Made by a program: the position numbers and the translations under genes | Shown: piece by piece, positions 1 through 9,516 of the stretch | Layout: each line of letters begins with the position of its first letter | How positions within the stretch are numbered: position 1 is the first letter of the stretch | The notes under the pieces: generated by a model | Seen by the model: only the letters and a program-made list of their open reading frames with translations | Told to the model about the DNA's origin: nothing | The model's database searches: none | Assembly: GCA_004293285.1 (NCBI GenBank) | Contig: RDYF01000090.1 | Coordinates: forward strand, 1-58,759 | Source: Verrucomicrobiota bacterium | GTDB taxonomy: Bacteria > Verrucomicrobiota > Verrucomicrobiia > Verrucomicrobiales > Akkermansiaceae | Direction of reading: 5' to 3' | Length of the DNA stretch: 58,759 nucleotides

Positions 1-1
1 T

Positions 2-103
2 CACGATGTCTATCAAGATCATCCCGATCACGTGCGCTTCATCGAAGGCCACAAAGAAAAGTGGGCCAATGTCAAGGTGATGGACATGGAGCCGAACGCC
101 TAA
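2..103 (+). CDS. Dabb-family (stress-responsive A/B barrel) protein, C-terminal fragment
   Basis: The window opens inside a gene; 33 codons and a TAA stop remain. The readable end contains HPDHVRFIEGHK and finishes KVMDMEPNA. This matches the last helix and strand of Dabb domains, small dimeric alpha/beta-barrel proteins in which a conserved 'HPxHxxF' segment precedes the final strand. Dabb proteins are mostly of unknown function in bacteria. It converges on trpS with a 6-base gap. Family assignment rests on this short tail only. Confidence 0.6.
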   Translation, partial: HDVYQDHPDHVRFIEGHKEKWANVKVMDMEPNA

Positions 104-109
104 CTACGC

Positions 110-1066
110 TTACTCACTCAAGCCCGTCGCGCGGCGCACTCGGTCGAGCACTGGTGCTGCGGCAGCACGGGCTTTTTCGGCACCACGACGCAAGATCTCG
201 TCGACGTAGCCGGGCTCGCGGAGAATTTCTTCGCGGCGCGCGCGCATGGGGGCAAAATACGCCCAATACGCCTCCCATAGCTGGGTCTTGTAGTGACCGT
301 AGCCAAAGCCTCCCGCACGAAAGCTTTCAATCATCACCGCATGCTCGGCGGGTGGGTAGAGCGCCAAAATCGTCGAGTTCTCCACCGGCTTGGGCTCTTC
401 CACAGGTGTGGAATCGGAGACAATCTTCATGATCGTTTTGCGGAGCGCTTTTTCCTCCCCAAACATCGGGATGGTGTTGTGGTAGGATTTACTCATTTTC
501 TGGCCATCGATCCCCGGCACGATCGCCGATTCCTCACGAATCATCGGTTCGGGGATCGTTAAAATCTCGCCTCCCAGGGCCTCGTTGATTTTTACCGCAA
601 GATCGCGCGTCACTTCGAGATGCTGCTTTTGATCTTTGCCCACCGGCACCACATTCGCATCGTAAAGCAAAATGTCCGCCGCCATCAGCACGGGGTAGGC
701 AAACAAGGCATGGTTGGCCGAGATCCCCTTCGCCACTTTGTCTTTGTAGGAATGACAGCGTTCCAACAAGCCCATGGGGCAGACGGTCGAGAGAATCCAC
801 GCCAGCTCATTGACCTCGGGCACATCGCTTTGGCGAAAAAACACGGCCTTTTCTGGGTCCAACCCACAAGCGAGGAAATCGATCGCGAGTTCACGGGTGT
901 TCTGGCGCAATTCCGCACCATTCTGCAGCGAGGTCATGGCATGGTAGTTGGCGATGAAATAAAACGCCTCGCCCTGCGATTGCAGTCGAATCGCCGGCTC
1001 CATCGCGCCGAAGTAATTGCCAATGTGAAGTTTCCCCGAAGGCTGTAGTCCCGTCAAGATGCGCAT
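110..1066 (-). CDS. trpS: Tryptophan--tRNA ligase (TrpS)
   Basis: Charges tRNA-Trp with tryptophan using ATP in the cytoplasm. The 318-residue protein has the class I signatures: PSGKLHIGN (HIGH-type) at residues 9-17 and KMSKS at 190-194, with GKDQKQHLE between them, as in bacterial TrpS (about 330 aa). The start was placed at the ATG giving MRILTGLQPSG, the usual N-terminus. An open frame runs further upstream to 1189, but that extension looks unlike TrpS and would overlap the divergent tatA gene. All domains appear complete. Confidence 0.95.
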   Translation of the reverse strand: MRILTGLQPSGKLHIGNYFGAMEPAIRLQSQGEAFYFIANYHAMTSLQNGAELRQNTRELAIDFLACGLDPEKAVFFRQSDVPEVNELAWILSTVCPMGLLERCHSYKDKVAKGISANHALFAYPVLMAADILLYDANVVPVGKDQKQHLEVTRDLAVKINEALGGEILTIPEPMIREESAIVPGIDGQKMSKSYHNTIPMFGEEKALRKTIMKIVSDSTPVEEPKPVENSTILALYPPAEHAVMIESFRAGGFGYGHYKTQLWEAYWAYFAPMRARREEILREPGYVDEILRRGAEKARAAAAPVLDRVRRATGLSE

Positions 1067-1179
1067 CGCCGCGATCATGCGATGCATTCTGCCAGTGTCA
1101 AAACTTTTGCATGAAAGGCGCTCGCAAATCGTCCAAATTCTGGGGTTGCCAGTCGGCCAAAATCCGCCTATCCTGAGGA

Positions 1180-1410
1180 ATGAACGCAACGCTCGCTTTT
1201 ATGAACTTGGGTGGCCAAGAAATGATCATCATCTTCGTGGTGATTCTGCTGCTCTTTGGCGCGAAGAAAATCCCTGAGCTCGCACGCGGTCTGGGCAAGA
1301 GCATGGGCGAATTCAAAAAAGCCCGCGAAGAGTTTGAGCGCGAAATCACCAAGGCGGAAGACGATGTAAAGATTCGCGAAGCCGCTGGTAAGGAGCCGCG
1401 CGATAGCTAA
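1180..1410 (+). CDS. tatA: Twin-arginine translocase subunit TatA/TatE
   Basis: Small subunit that forms the protein-conducting assembly of the Tat pathway, exporting folded proteins across the inner membrane. The 76-residue product has a short N-terminal membrane helix ([13 protein letters not shown]), the conserved [20 protein letters not shown] hinge and amphipathic helix, then a charged tail. This is the normal TatA plan. Either the ATG at 1180 or the one at 1201 could start it; MNATLAFMN fits the Met-rich lead seen in related proteins. No tatB or tatC lies nearby. It is divergent from trpS. Confidence 0.9.
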   Translation: MNATLAFMNLGGQEMIIIFVVILLLFGAKKIPELARGLGKSMGEFKKAREEFEREITKAEDDVKIREAAGKEPRDS

Positions 1411-1424
1411 TCGTTTCCTCCTGC

Positions 1425-2447
1425 ATGAAATCACCCGTTCCTTTTGCCCAGCTCGGATGGCTGCCCCGCATCCTTTTGCTGCTGGCTCTTGTGCTGTTTG
1501 CGAGCTGCGATAAGAAAGCACCGCGCGCCGTTTCTGCTGCCACCACGCCCGCTGCGCAGAGCACCGCGCCTGAGAAGATCGAGGACCATGAGCTCGATCC
1601 CACAGCCCGCAACACCGCGCTGCGATTCGTCAGCTACAATGTCGAAAACTGGCTCATTCTGGAAGATCGTTTCGACTTCGAAACGCGACGTTCGAGCAAA
1701 AATGCACCGAAGCCTGAAAAGGAAAAGGCGGCTGTCATCGAGATCCTGCGGCAGGCGCGACCCGATGTCCTGGGACTTTGTGAAATTGGCACCGTCGATG
1801 ACCTCAAGGAAATTCAAAAACGCCTGCGCGCTGTCGGCATCGACCTCCCGCACTTGCATCACAGCGGCGGCGTGGATCGCACTCGATTCCTCGGATTGCT
1901 GTCGCGCTACCCCATTGTCGACAAGGAAGAGCATCCCACGCTTGCTTATCGACTGAACGGACGCGCCTATGCGATGCAGCGCGGCATCCTCGATGCGACC
2001 ATCAAGCGCGCCGACGGTCGGACTTGGCGTTTTCTCGGCTGTCACCTTAAGTCGAAACGCGAAGTGGAAGACGGCAATCAAACTCAAATGCGCATTCATG
2101 AAGCACAACTGCTGCGCAAACAAATCGATCGCGTGCTGCGCGATGAACCGAAAACGCGACTCATCGTCTATGGCGACCTCAATGACACGCGCATGAGCCC
2201 AGCCCTCCGCATCGTGCAAGGCCCCTACAACAGCCCTCGCACCATGACGGCCATTCCGCTGAAGGACTCGCGCGGACTCGCTTGGACCCACTACTGGGCC
2301 AAGGAGGATGTGTATTCCCGCATCGACTACATTCTCTACAGCCCCGCCTTGAAAAACGAACTCGTTCTGGCAGAAAGCCAGATTCTCGATCCCTGCTCTT
2401 GGAACGATGCCTCCGACCACCGTGCCATCCTCGGCGTGTTTCGCTAG
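1425..2447 (+). CDS. Secreted endonuclease/exonuclease/phosphatase (EEP) family lipoprotein
   Basis: 340 residues. The N-terminus has a hydrophobic stretch ending LFASC, a lipobox that predicts a lipid-anchored protein. The rest is an EEP (DNase I-like) fold: FVSYNVENW near residue 75, DVLGLCEIG, GCHLKSKR, VYGDLNDT and a terminal ASDHRAILG. These hold the metal-binding Asn/Glu and the catalytic Asp/His of the family. Members hydrolyse phosphodiesters in DNA, lipids or sugar phosphates, and the substrate cannot be told from sequence. It follows tatA by 14 bases, so co-transcription is likely. Confidence 0.85.
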   Translation: MKSPVPFAQLGWLPRILLLLALVLFASCDKKAPRAVSAATTPAAQSTAPEKIEDHELDPTARNTALRFVSYNVENWLILEDRFDFETRRSSKNAPKPEKEKAAVIEILRQARPDVLGLCEIGTVDDLKEIQKRLRAVGIDLPHLHHSGGVDRTRFLGLLSRYPIVDKEEHPTLAYRLNGRAYAMQRGILDATIKRADGRTWRFLGCHLKSKREVEDGNQTQMRIHEAQLLRKQIDRVLRDEPKTRLIVYGDLNDTRMSPALRIVQGPYNSPRTMTAIPLKDSRGLAWTHYWAKEDVYSRIDYILYSPALKNELVLAESQILDPCSWNDASDHRAILGVFR

Positions 2448-2463
2448 CCCTGACTCTCTTTTT

Positions 2464-3587
2464 GTGAAAACTGTCCAACTCAAATACCTCTCGTACCATC
2501 CCAACATCTGGGGCCGCATGATCGGCGATGTTTCGTCGGATTGCCAACCTGGCGATCTGGTGCAAGTCCTCGACAAAAAAGGCGAACCTTTCGGTATCGG
2601 CTTCTGGAATCCCCGTGCCAAAATCCCGCTGCGCATCGCCGCCCACGGCAGCATGGCTCCCGAAGAAGAGTTTTTTCTCGATGCCATCCGTCGCGCCGGT
2701 CAGCTGCGACGCGACATTCTCCAACTGGATGCCACGACCGAAGCCTACCGCGCCATCCACGGCGACGCCGACCAATTGCCCGGTCTGATTGTCGATAAAT
2801 TTGCCGATGTGCTATCGATCGAAGTCTCCGCCCTCGCCGTCTGGAAGCGGCTCGATGTCTGGGTCCCGCTGCTGCATGAGGTCTTTGGCACCAGCCGCGT
2901 GCGCATTCAGAGCGATCCCGAAATCGCGCGCATTGAGCAGTTGCCCATCGGCGCTCACCCGCTTCACCAAAGCATCCGCCCGCTGAAAGTCCGCGAGCAT
3001 GGCATCCCTTTCGAAATCAATTTTGCCGAATCGCACAAAACCGGATTTTTCTGCGATCAGCGCGACAACCGCCAACGCTTTGCCACCCTCTGCCAAGGAC
3101 AAGATGTGCTCGATCTCTGCTGCTACACCGGCGGTTTTTCCGTCAATGCAGCCCTCGCTGGCGCCAAGGAAGTCACAGCCGTCGATCTCGATGAAAAGGC
3201 CGTGGAAATGGCGAAACGCAATGCGAACATCAACCAAGCGCGAATCAAATTTACTCATGCCGATGCCTTTACGTGGGTGCGCACGATGATTGAAAACGGT
3301 CGTCAATGGGATGTCGTGCTCGCCGACCCGCCGAAGTTCATTCACGGCAAGACCTCAATGCGCTCGTGCTCAAACTCGTCAAACCCGGCGGCGTTTTTGT
3401 GACTTGCTCTTGCTCCGGCATGCTCAGTCCCGATGATTTTGAGCGCATCATCATTTCCGCCGCACATCGGCAAAATCTGCGCTTGCAGATTCTCGCTCGC
3501 ACCGGCGCGGGCGGCGATCATCCGACACTCTCCAATTATCCCGAGTCACAATATCTCAAAGTCATCTGGGCTCGGGTGCTGCGCTAG
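2464..3587 (+). pseudogene. RlmI-like class I SAM-dependent rRNA methyltransferase, frame broken near 3347
   Basis: The product resembles RlmI/RlmK-type 23S rRNA cytosine-C5 methyltransferases. An N-terminal PUA-like domain is followed by a Rossmann methyltransferase with VLDLCCYTGGFSVNAA (motif I), AVDLDEKAVEMAKRN and ADPPKF (motif IV). The first frame then runs into unrelated sequence. The second frame resumes with DLNALVLKLVKPGGVFVTCSCSG, exactly the next conserved block. In E. coli RlmI, 15 residues separate DPPKF from that block; here four are recognisable, so about 34 bases appear to be missing. The start is taken as the GTG at 2464 (VKTVQLKYLSYHP). It is either a real pseudogene or an assembly gap. 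Confidence 0.8.
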
Positions 3588-4849
3588 ACGTCGGCCACCA
3601 CCGCTTTTTCCGGCACAGCCTCTGGCTCTTCCTGCTTCGCGGCAGCGCGACCGAGAAAGCATCGACGCAGGATCATCACAATGACCAGAGCCGAGCCAAT
3701 GCCCGTGAAATCGGCAGCGAGGTCCCACCAGTCATCGATGTCCCAGGTATTGTAGAGCGCGTTTGGCACGATCTCGCTCAGCAAGCCCATCACGGCGAGC
3801 AAGGGCCACACACGCCAGGAAGCCGCGAGGAAAAAAATCACCAAGCTCATGCCAAAATACGCCGTGATGTGCGTGAGGTTGTATTTCTTCCAATACATCT
3901 GCCGATCCATCCGACGCAGCCATTCGGAAAAAGCAGCACTTTTCCGCGCCGCAGCCGCCGGTGTTGGTGAGGCAGGAGTCGCAGCAGCAACCGCTTGCAC
4001 GGAAGCGGTCGAGCTTGGTGCGGGGCGAGCCAGCGCGGGGATTTCTTTTCCGAGAAAAAACGTGCCCACCAAGCTCGGATACATCGTCCGACCCTGAGGA
4101 AAAACAAAAAACCAGAATCCAGCCAGCACTCCCAGTGCGACCAGTGCCCGACGTGACGCCGCCCACGGACCTGTGATCCAATGGCGCATCAATCGCCACA
4201 AAGCCCAGGCCCAGCCCGACAAGACGACCACCGCCGCCGGTATGATCCAGGGCCGAGGACGGACCGCTTCGACCTTCAACTCTTTCAAGCGCAGAGTCCC
4301 CATGAGCCCAGCGGCATCCACCGAAAGCATGACTTTCTTCATGTGCGGCGGCAAGGCGATGACCGTCTGCACTCGATGCCAGTCTTCGGTGCCCCGCGCC
4401 GAAATCACGTCGTGATCGAGCGGCGCACAATAGTGATTGCGATGATCCCATCCCACGATCACCACTCGCGGCATCAGCCAGTGAGTCGTCGGATGCGGCG
4501 TCGCCCCCTCCCAACTCGCCCAAGCAGTCACTGCGAGATGCGTGACGTTCTCGACATCCTGCAAATGACGCTGCACCGATACATTCGGCCCGCTGTTGCG
4601 CTTTGTCAGCACCAAGCCCTGCTCATCGGCGCGGACTTTCTCTGCATTTTCCTTCACCGCCCCTTGCCAGTGCGAGAGCGATCGACACACCTCCGCGGGC
4701 AACAGGTTCGGGCCGCAGCGTTCGAATCGACACTGCCAAACCATCACCGTCACCACAGCCCATGCGAGCCACCACCGCAGATGATTGCGCGCAAAGCGCA
4801 GCACCCAGCTTACGGGATCCCACGCTTTTTTTTCTCCGCTGCCACCCAT
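3584..4849 (-). CDS. Membrane protein with VanZ-like C-terminal region
   Basis: About 421 residues from the ATG giving MGGSGEKK. One membrane helix lies near the N-terminus (LAWAVVTVMVW). A 150-residue region follows that looks like a beta-sandwich facing outside, then further helices and an Ala/Pro-rich loop. A C-terminal four-helix part contains NLTHITAYFGMSL, SEIVPNALYNTWDIDDWWDL and a final helix. The 'H...E...D..D' spacing resembles VanZ-like proteins, whose function is mostly unknown. It overlaps the upstream gene on the same strand by 40 bases, suggesting translational coupling. It converges with the RlmI-like gene with a 4-base overlap. Confidence 0.6.
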   Translation of the reverse strand: MGGSGEKKAWDPVSWVLRFARNHLRWWLAWAVVTVMVWQCRFERCGPNLLPAEVCRSLSHWQGAVKENAEKVRADEQGLVLTKRNSGPNVSVQRHLQDVENVTHLAVTAWASWEGATPHPTTHWLMPRVVIVGWDHRNHYCAPLDHDVISARGTEDWHRVQTVIALPPHMKKVMLSVDAAGLMGTLRLKELKVEAVRPRPWIIPAAVVVLSGWAWALWRLMRHWITGPWAASRRALVALGVLAGFWFFVFPQGRTMYPSLVGTFFLGKEIPALARPAPSSTASVQAVAAATPASPTPAAAARKSAAFSEWLRRMDRQMYWKKYNLTHITAYFGMSLVIFFLAASWRVWPLLAVMGLLSEIVPNALYNTWDIDDWWDLAADFTGIGSALVIVMILRRCFLGRAAAKQEEPEAVPEKAVVADV

Positions 4850-5715
4850 GCTTGATCTTGTTTGGATAAAGAAGACTCCTTGGTGCGGAATCGATTGCCG
4901 TCCGGTTCCACCATCACCATTTGCCCCTGATGATACGCCACCAACCGGGCCACCAAGGTCCGACCGTCCGGACCCTCCCAGCGACGATAGCCTTGCTTTT
5001 CGAGCTTTTTCATCCACTCGTCATAGCCACTGCGTCCGACATTGACCGCATGCTTCAACTGGCCCCAAAAAAATTCCGCTTGCCCTTTGTTGTATCCGCG
5101 ATAGCGACCCAGCACTTCCCCTTGCGGGGAGAGCATCACCACCTGCGGCGTGCCGATGGCGCGATACTTTTTCTTCATTTGCTCGACGTATTCCTGCGCA
5201 CTGACCTCGTTGTCGTATTTCTCCCCGCGCGCCATCAGCGCACTTTGATCGACGATCAAACGCACGGTATTGTCTCGCGCCCAGTCGCCAAATTCCGCCA
5301 CGCCAAAAAGCTCTTCGCTCAGTCGCTTGCAAATCGGACTGCGCACGCTGTCGGTAAACCAAATCAACACGCACTTGCCCTCACGCATGGCGATTCTCTT
5401 GGCTTCATTTTCGCTTTTCAACCAAACCTCACGCTTCGGCCCCGCGAGCAGTTTTTTCAATTCCGGCAAATCTTCTTCCACACGATCCGGGTCGGTCCAC
5501 ATGATGTCATCAGCTTCCGGATGACTCGCCAAAGCCACACTGACTTCCGGTGCCGCGGTGCCCGCATCTCCTCCGTCGACTTCTGGGTTCGCCCGCAGTT
5601 CTTTGGGGATCCCCGTCGGACCAAAAGGCTTTTCTTCCTGCACCTTCTTGTTGCCTAACCCACAAGAGTGGCAACACACTCCCAGTAGCAGTATGACCCA
5701 TACCCCCTTTCGCAT
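4810..5715 (-). CDS. Thioredoxin-fold lipoprotein with C-terminal SHD1 domain
   Basis: 301 residues. A signal sequence ends in a cysteine-containing stretch (LLLGVCCHSC), suggesting lipid anchoring outside the inner membrane. Residues about 105-225 look like a thioredoxin_7/DUF255-type fold: KCVLIWFTDS, GTPQVVMLSPQGEVLGRYRGY. The usual CxxC is reduced to SPIC, so a disulfide reductase role is doubtful. Residues about 240-300 (RRWEGPDGRTLVARL, ending KQDQAWV) match SHD1, a small domain frequent in Planctomycetes and Verrucomicrobia. It is first in a two-gene unit with the VanZ-like protein. Function unknown. Confidence 0.65.
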   Translation of the reverse strand: MRKGVWVILLLGVCCHSCGLGNKKVQEEKPFGPTGIPKELRANPEVDGGDAGTAAPEVSVALASHPEADDIMWTDPDRVEEDLPELKKLLAGPKREVWLKSENEAKRIAMREGKCVLIWFTDSVRSPICKRLSEELFGVAEFGDWARDNTVRLIVDQSALMARGEKYDNEVSAQEYVEQMKKKYRAIGTPQVVMLSPQGEVLGRYRGYNKGQAEFFWGQLKHAVNVGRSGYDEWMKKLEKQGYRRWEGPDGRTLVARLVAYHQGQMVMVEPDGNRFRTKESSLSKQDQAWVAAEKKKRGIP

Positions 5716-5799
5716 ACGTGATTCTTAGCACATCCCCGAGTTCCGATGAAAGACAAAATTCTTGCATTGATCCCGGTATGGTCTTAACTCAGCGCACTT

Positions 5800-7422
5800 A
5801 TGAACCGATTGCTGCCCATCCTGTCCGCACTCATGCTTTTGTTCCCTGCGGTACCGCTTCATGCTGCAGACGACCACGCGGGCCCGCCGAAATTTGTTCA
5901 GCGCATGAAGGATTTTCCCGCTGAAGAAAAGGCCAAGGGCATTGAAGGCATCGGGAACATCATCGCTTACCGCGCCTCACAGGAGCCGATCTTGGCGGTC
6001 TCGACCATCCTTTTCTTGCTCGCCATTTTGCACACTTTTGCCGCCATCCCCATCACCAAGTATGCTCACCACGTGCAGCATGAGCACGATGAAAAAATCA
6101 AGCGCTTGGCCAAGGAGCATCACGATATGCCGGAGGAACAACGCATGGTTTCCTTTAAAGCAACGGTGCTGCACTTTTTTGGCGAAGTCGAAGCCGTTTT
6201 CGGCATTTGGGCCATTGCTCTACTCGTCGCACTAATCGGCATGGTCGGTTTTGCCGACATGAAGAGCTACATGATGACGGTCAATTTCACCGAACCGATG
6301 TTCGTCTTCGTCATCATGGCCATCGCTTCCACACGTCCCATTTTGCGCTTTGCCGAAAAATGCCTGAGCAACATCGCCCGCCTCGGCAAGGAAAGTCCTG
6401 CGGCATGGTGGTTGACGATCTTGATCATCGCTCCCCTCCTCGGCTCGCTGATCACTGAACCTGCTGCGATGACGATTGCAGCACTGCTCTTGGCGCGCAA
6501 GTTTTACCCCCTGAAACCTAGCAGCAAGTTTGCCTATGCCACTCTGGGACTCCTTTTTGTCAACGTTTCGATTGGGGGCGTCTTGACCAACTTTGCCGCT
6601 CCGCCCGTGTTGATGGTCGCACAGAAATGGAATCTCACGACGCCGCACATGTTCTTGCATTACGGCGACAAAGCCATCGCGGCGATTGTGGTGTCGAGCC
6701 TGCTTTACTTCCTTTTCTTCCGCAAAGAGCTTGCCGCGATGCGCGCGAAAATGACGGATGAAAACAACGATGGCATCCCCGATTGGCACCAGCGCGAGAC
6801 TCCCATTCCTCTGCAAGTCACTCTCACGCACATTCTTTTCATGGGCTGGACGGTTCTGTGCTCGCATTACCCGCCTCTGTTCATTGGTGGCTTTCTGTTT
6901 TTCATCGCGTTCAGCCGCGCCACTCGTCATCACCAAAATCCCATCGATCTTCGTGGCCCGCTGCTTGTCGCTTTCTTCCTTGGCGCTCTGGTCGTTCACG
7001 GCGGACTTCAAGGCTGGTGGCTCGGACCCATCATCACCTCGCTGACGGAATGGCCGCTGTATCTTGGCGCGACCATCCTCACAGGCTTTAACGACAATGC
7101 CGCCATCACTTTCCTCGCCAGCCAAGTGGAAAATCTTTCCCCTGCCCTGAAGTACAGTGTGCTCGCCGGTGCAGTCACTGGTGGCGGCCTCACGGTCATC
7201 GCCAATGCCCCGAACCCCGCAGGCCAATCGATCCTCAGCAAGTTTTTCGGCGATGGCGTTTCTCCGCTGAAGCTGTTGCTCGGGGCGTTGATCCCAACTC
7301 TGATCACGATCGTGATGATGAAATTCATCCCGGACAAGGAAGCGCATCGTCAACAAAATGAAGCGTTCCGCGTGGAGCAAGAAGCGAAAGCGAATGCCGC
7401 CGCTAACCCGGAATCTCACTAA
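5800..7422 (+). CDS. Putative Na+/H+ antiporter (PF07399-like)
   Basis: 540-residue membrane protein with an N-terminal signal or membrane helix (MNRLLPILSALMLLFP) and about 12-13 hydrophobic segments. GFNDNAAITFLASQ and the run GGLTVIANAPNPAGQ recall the ion-transporter superfamily hairpins. A PEPAAMT-like segment (ITEPAAMTIAALLLARKF) also fits. The overall layout resembles the 'putative Na+/H+ antiporter' family of bacteria, which would exchange Na+ for protons at the inner membrane. One base separates it from ribE, so the two are probably transcribed together. Transport substrate is inferred. Confidence 0.75.
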   Translation: MNRLLPILSALMLLFPAVPLHAADDHAGPPKFVQRMKDFPAEEKAKGIEGIGNIIAYRASQEPILAVSTILFLLAILHTFAAIPITKYAHHVQHEHDEKIKRLAKEHHDMPEEQRMVSFKATVLHFFGEVEAVFGIWAIALLVALIGMVGFADMKSYMMTVNFTEPMFVFVIMAIASTRPILRFAEKCLSNIARLGKESPAAWWLTILIIAPLLGSLITEPAAMTIAALLLARKFYPLKPSSKFAYATLGLLFVNVSIGGVLTNFAAPPVLMVAQKWNLTTPHMFLHYGDKAIAAIVVSSLLYFLFFRKELAAMRAKMTDENNDGIPDWHQRETPIPLQVTLTHILFMGWTVLCSHYPPLFIGGFLFFIAFSRATRHHQNPIDLRGPLLVAFFLGALVVHGGLQGWWLGPIITSLTEWPLYLGATILTGFNDNAAITFLASQVENLSPALKYSVLAGAVTGGGLTVIANAPNPAGQSILSKFFGDGVSPLKLLLGALIPTLITIVMMKFIPDKEAHRQQNEAFRVEQEAKANAAANPESH

Positions 7423-7423
7423 C

Positions 7424-8011
7424 ATGTTTACCGGACTCGTCGAAGCCACTGGTCGCGTTCTTTCGTTAGAACAACGCGGGGAACAAGCACGCTTGTTGCT
7501 GGACATCCCTTTCGCTCACGAACTGGAGCTTGGCGAGTCGGTGGCCGTCAATGGCTGCTGCTTGACAGTCGCTCAGATCGAGGAAAATCAGATCGCCTTT
7601 GACCTCCTCGCGCAGACTCTCTCGCTCACCTCTCTCGGTGACTTGCTGGAAAATTCTCTCGTCAATCTGGAGCGTGCCCTCCTTCCCACCACGCGGCTCG
7701 GCGGTCACTTTGTCCAAGGCCACGTCGACGCCACAGGCCAGGTTCTCGATCTTTCACCGCGCGGTCAGGATCATCGACTGGAAATTTCCTTGCCGGAAAA
7801 AGTGCAACGCTACTGCATCCCGCAAGGCTCGATTGCCATCGATGGCATTTCGCTCACCATCGCGGAACTCCACGCAACAAGCGCCGTTTTCTGGATCATC
7901 CCCCACACGATTCAGCGCACGAATTTGCAACAGAAAAGCATCGGCTCCCGAGTCAATCTCGAAGCCGATCTACTCGCGAAATACGCCGCCCGTTTTCACG
8001 AGACACGCTAA
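7424..8011 (+). CDS. ribE: Riboflavin synthase, alpha subunit type
   Basis: Makes riboflavin from two molecules of 6,7-dimethyl-8-ribityllumazine by dismutation. The 195-residue protein begins MFTGLVEATGRV and has two tandem lumazine-binding repeats. The second carries GGHFVQGHVDATG, and the paired GESVAVNGCCLTV and GSIAIDGISLTI strands are clear. Length fits the family (about 200 aa). An upstream in-frame extension is rejected because MFTG is the universal start. It follows the antiporter by one base. No FMN riboswitch is apparent, and no other rib genes are in the window. Confidence 0.95.
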   Translation: MFTGLVEATGRVLSLEQRGEQARLLLDIPFAHELELGESVAVNGCCLTVAQIEENQIAFDLLAQTLSLTSLGDLLENSLVNLERALLPTTRLGGHFVQGHVDATGQVLDLSPRGQDHRLEISLPEKVQRYCIPQGSIAIDGISLTIAELHATSAVFWIIPHTIQRTNLQQKSIGSRVNLEADLLAKYAARFHETR

Positions 8012-8026
8012 CGCGCTCACCCACGC

Positions 8027-8461
8027 TCAGGCTTTCTGCTGATCCAATCGACCTGCCGCGTAGGCCTCGAAGACGCGCGCGATCTCGTCGCGCACCCGAC
8101 GAAATACTTGCATCTGCTCTTCTTCCGTGCCGGTTGCATGCGCAGGATCGTCGAATCCCCAATGATGGCGATTCACCTGTCCGGGAAACATCGGACACGC
8201 TTGATCGGCATTGCCACATACGGTGATCACGGTCTCGACCTGCTGATCGAGAAATTCGTTGAGATGCTTCGAACGATGCGCGGAGATGTCGATGCCGACT
8301 TCTGCCATCGCTTTGATCCCTAACGGATGAACATAGCCCGCAGGGTTCGAACCCGCACTAGCGACAACAAAGTCATCGCCCAGCGCACGACGCAACAAGC
8401 CCTCGGCCAAATGGGAACGGCAGGAGTTTCCTGTGCAAAGAATCAAGATCAATGGTTTCAT
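8027..8461 (-). CDS. arsC: Arsenate reductase, thioredoxin-coupled (low-Mr phosphatase fold)
   Basis: Reduces arsenate to arsenite so that the efflux pump can export it. 144 residues. The P-loop CTGNSCRS at residues 9-16 is the CX5R motif of low-molecular-weight tyrosine phosphatases, and the [10 protein letters not shown] segment places Cys82 and Cys89 as the intramolecular relay. This is the set used by thioredoxin-dependent ArsC. It is the last gene of the ars operon; its ATG overlaps the acr3 stop in an ATGA arrangement. Confidence 0.93.
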   Translation of the reverse strand: MKPLILILCTGNSCRSHLAEGLLRRALGDDFVVASAGSNPAGYVHPLGIKAMAEVGIDISAHRSKHLNEFLDQQVETVITVCGNADQACPMFPGQVNRHHWGFDDPAHATGTEEEQMQVFRRVRDEIARVFEAYAAGRLDQQKA

Positions 8462-9516
8462 AGAATTTCGTGAGAGAAAAATTTTCGGCGAAAGAAAAAA
8501 GCAACATGCACTAAGCCGATCAACGCGGGCACCTCGATCAAGGGACCGACCACTGCCGCAAAGGCGACACCGGAGTCGAGCCCAAACACCGCAATCGCCA
8601 CCGCAATCGCGAGCTCGAAATTGTTGCCCGCTGAGGTAAACGCCACGCTGGCACTGCGCGGGTAGTCCGACCCCAAACGTGCCGCCATCACAAAACTAAC
8701 GACAAACATCACGCCGAAGTACAACACTAACGGAATGGCAATGCGCAAAACGTCGTAGGGCAAGCGCAGCATCGCATCGCCTTTGTAGGTAAACATCACG
8801 ACAATCGTGAAAAGCAGAGCTACTAAGGTGAGCGGGGCAATCTTGGGCAAAAACTTTTGCTCATACCACGCCTCACCCTTGGCTTTGACCAACAGCACCC
8901 GACTCAGCACGCCCGCCGCAAAGGGGATGCCGAGGTAGATCAAGACACTGTGAAAAATGTCCGACATCGCAATCGGCACGATCACTCCTTTCAGCCCGAC
9001 ATACGGCGGTAGCACGGTGATGAAAAACCAGGCGTAGGCACTGTAAAACAAAATCTGCGCGATGCTGTTCAGCGCCACCAAACCTGCCGCATACTCGCTA
9101 CTGCCCTTAGCCAAATGATTCCACACCAACACCATCGCAATGCAGCGCGCAATTCCTACCAAAATCAAACCGATCATGTAGTCGGGCTGATCGCGCAGAA
9201 AAACCACCGCCAAGACCCACATCAATACCGGACCGATCACCCAATTTTGCAACAACGAAAGCGATAGAATTTTTTTGTTCGAAAAGACCTTCGGCATTTC
9301 GCGATACCGCACTTTGGCCAGCGGCGGATACATCATCACGATCAATCCAATCGCCAGCGGCAGGTTGGTCGCGCCAAGGGTCATCGGCGCAAAAAAGGCC
9401 GCTGGGTCGGTGATGACGACATTGCCTAACAAAACACCTAAGGCCATGGCAGCAAAGATCCAGACCGTTAGATAACGATCGAGAAACGACATTCTTTGGG
9501 TAACGGATTCACTCAT
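8458..9516 (-). CDS. acr3: ACR3-family arsenite efflux permease
   Basis: Inner-membrane carrier that exports arsenite. From the ATG giving [16 protein letters not shown] it has 352 residues and about ten hydrophobic segments. [10 protein letters not shown] and [15 protein letters not shown] are ACR3 hallmarks; Cys125 in the latter is the conserved residue needed for arsenite transport in characterised members. An in-frame upstream extension to 9588 is unlike ACR3. It overlaps arsA upstream and arsC downstream by four bases each, so the three genes are translationally coupled. Confidence 0.93.
   Translation of the reverse strand: MSESVTQRMSFLDRYLTVWIFAAMALGVLLGNVVITDPAAFFAPMTLGATNLPLAIGLIVMMYPPLAKVRYREMPKVFSNKKILSLSLLQNWVIGPVLMWVLAVVFLRDQPDYMIGLILVGIARCIAMVLVWNHLAKGSSEYAAGLVALNSIAQILFYSAYAWFFITVLPPYVGLKGVIVPIAMSDIFHSVLIYLGIPFAAGVLSRVLLVKAKGEAWYEQKFLPKIAPLTLVALLFTIVVMFTYKGDAMLRLPYDVLRIAIPLVLYFGVMFVVSFVMAARLGSDYPRSASVAFTSAGNNFELAIAVAIAVFGLDSGVAFAAVVGPLIEVPALIGLVHVAFFFRRKFFSHEIL

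Noticed and set aside
5716..5799. Promoter with TTGCAT and TATGGT before the antiporter gene
   Set aside because: The two hexamers are only nine bases apart, far from the 16-18 needed.
8335..8360. tRNA T-loop-like GGGTTCGAACC
   Set aside because: It lies inside arsC, with no matching acceptor, D or anticodon arms around it. No other tRNA-like cloverleaf was found in the window.
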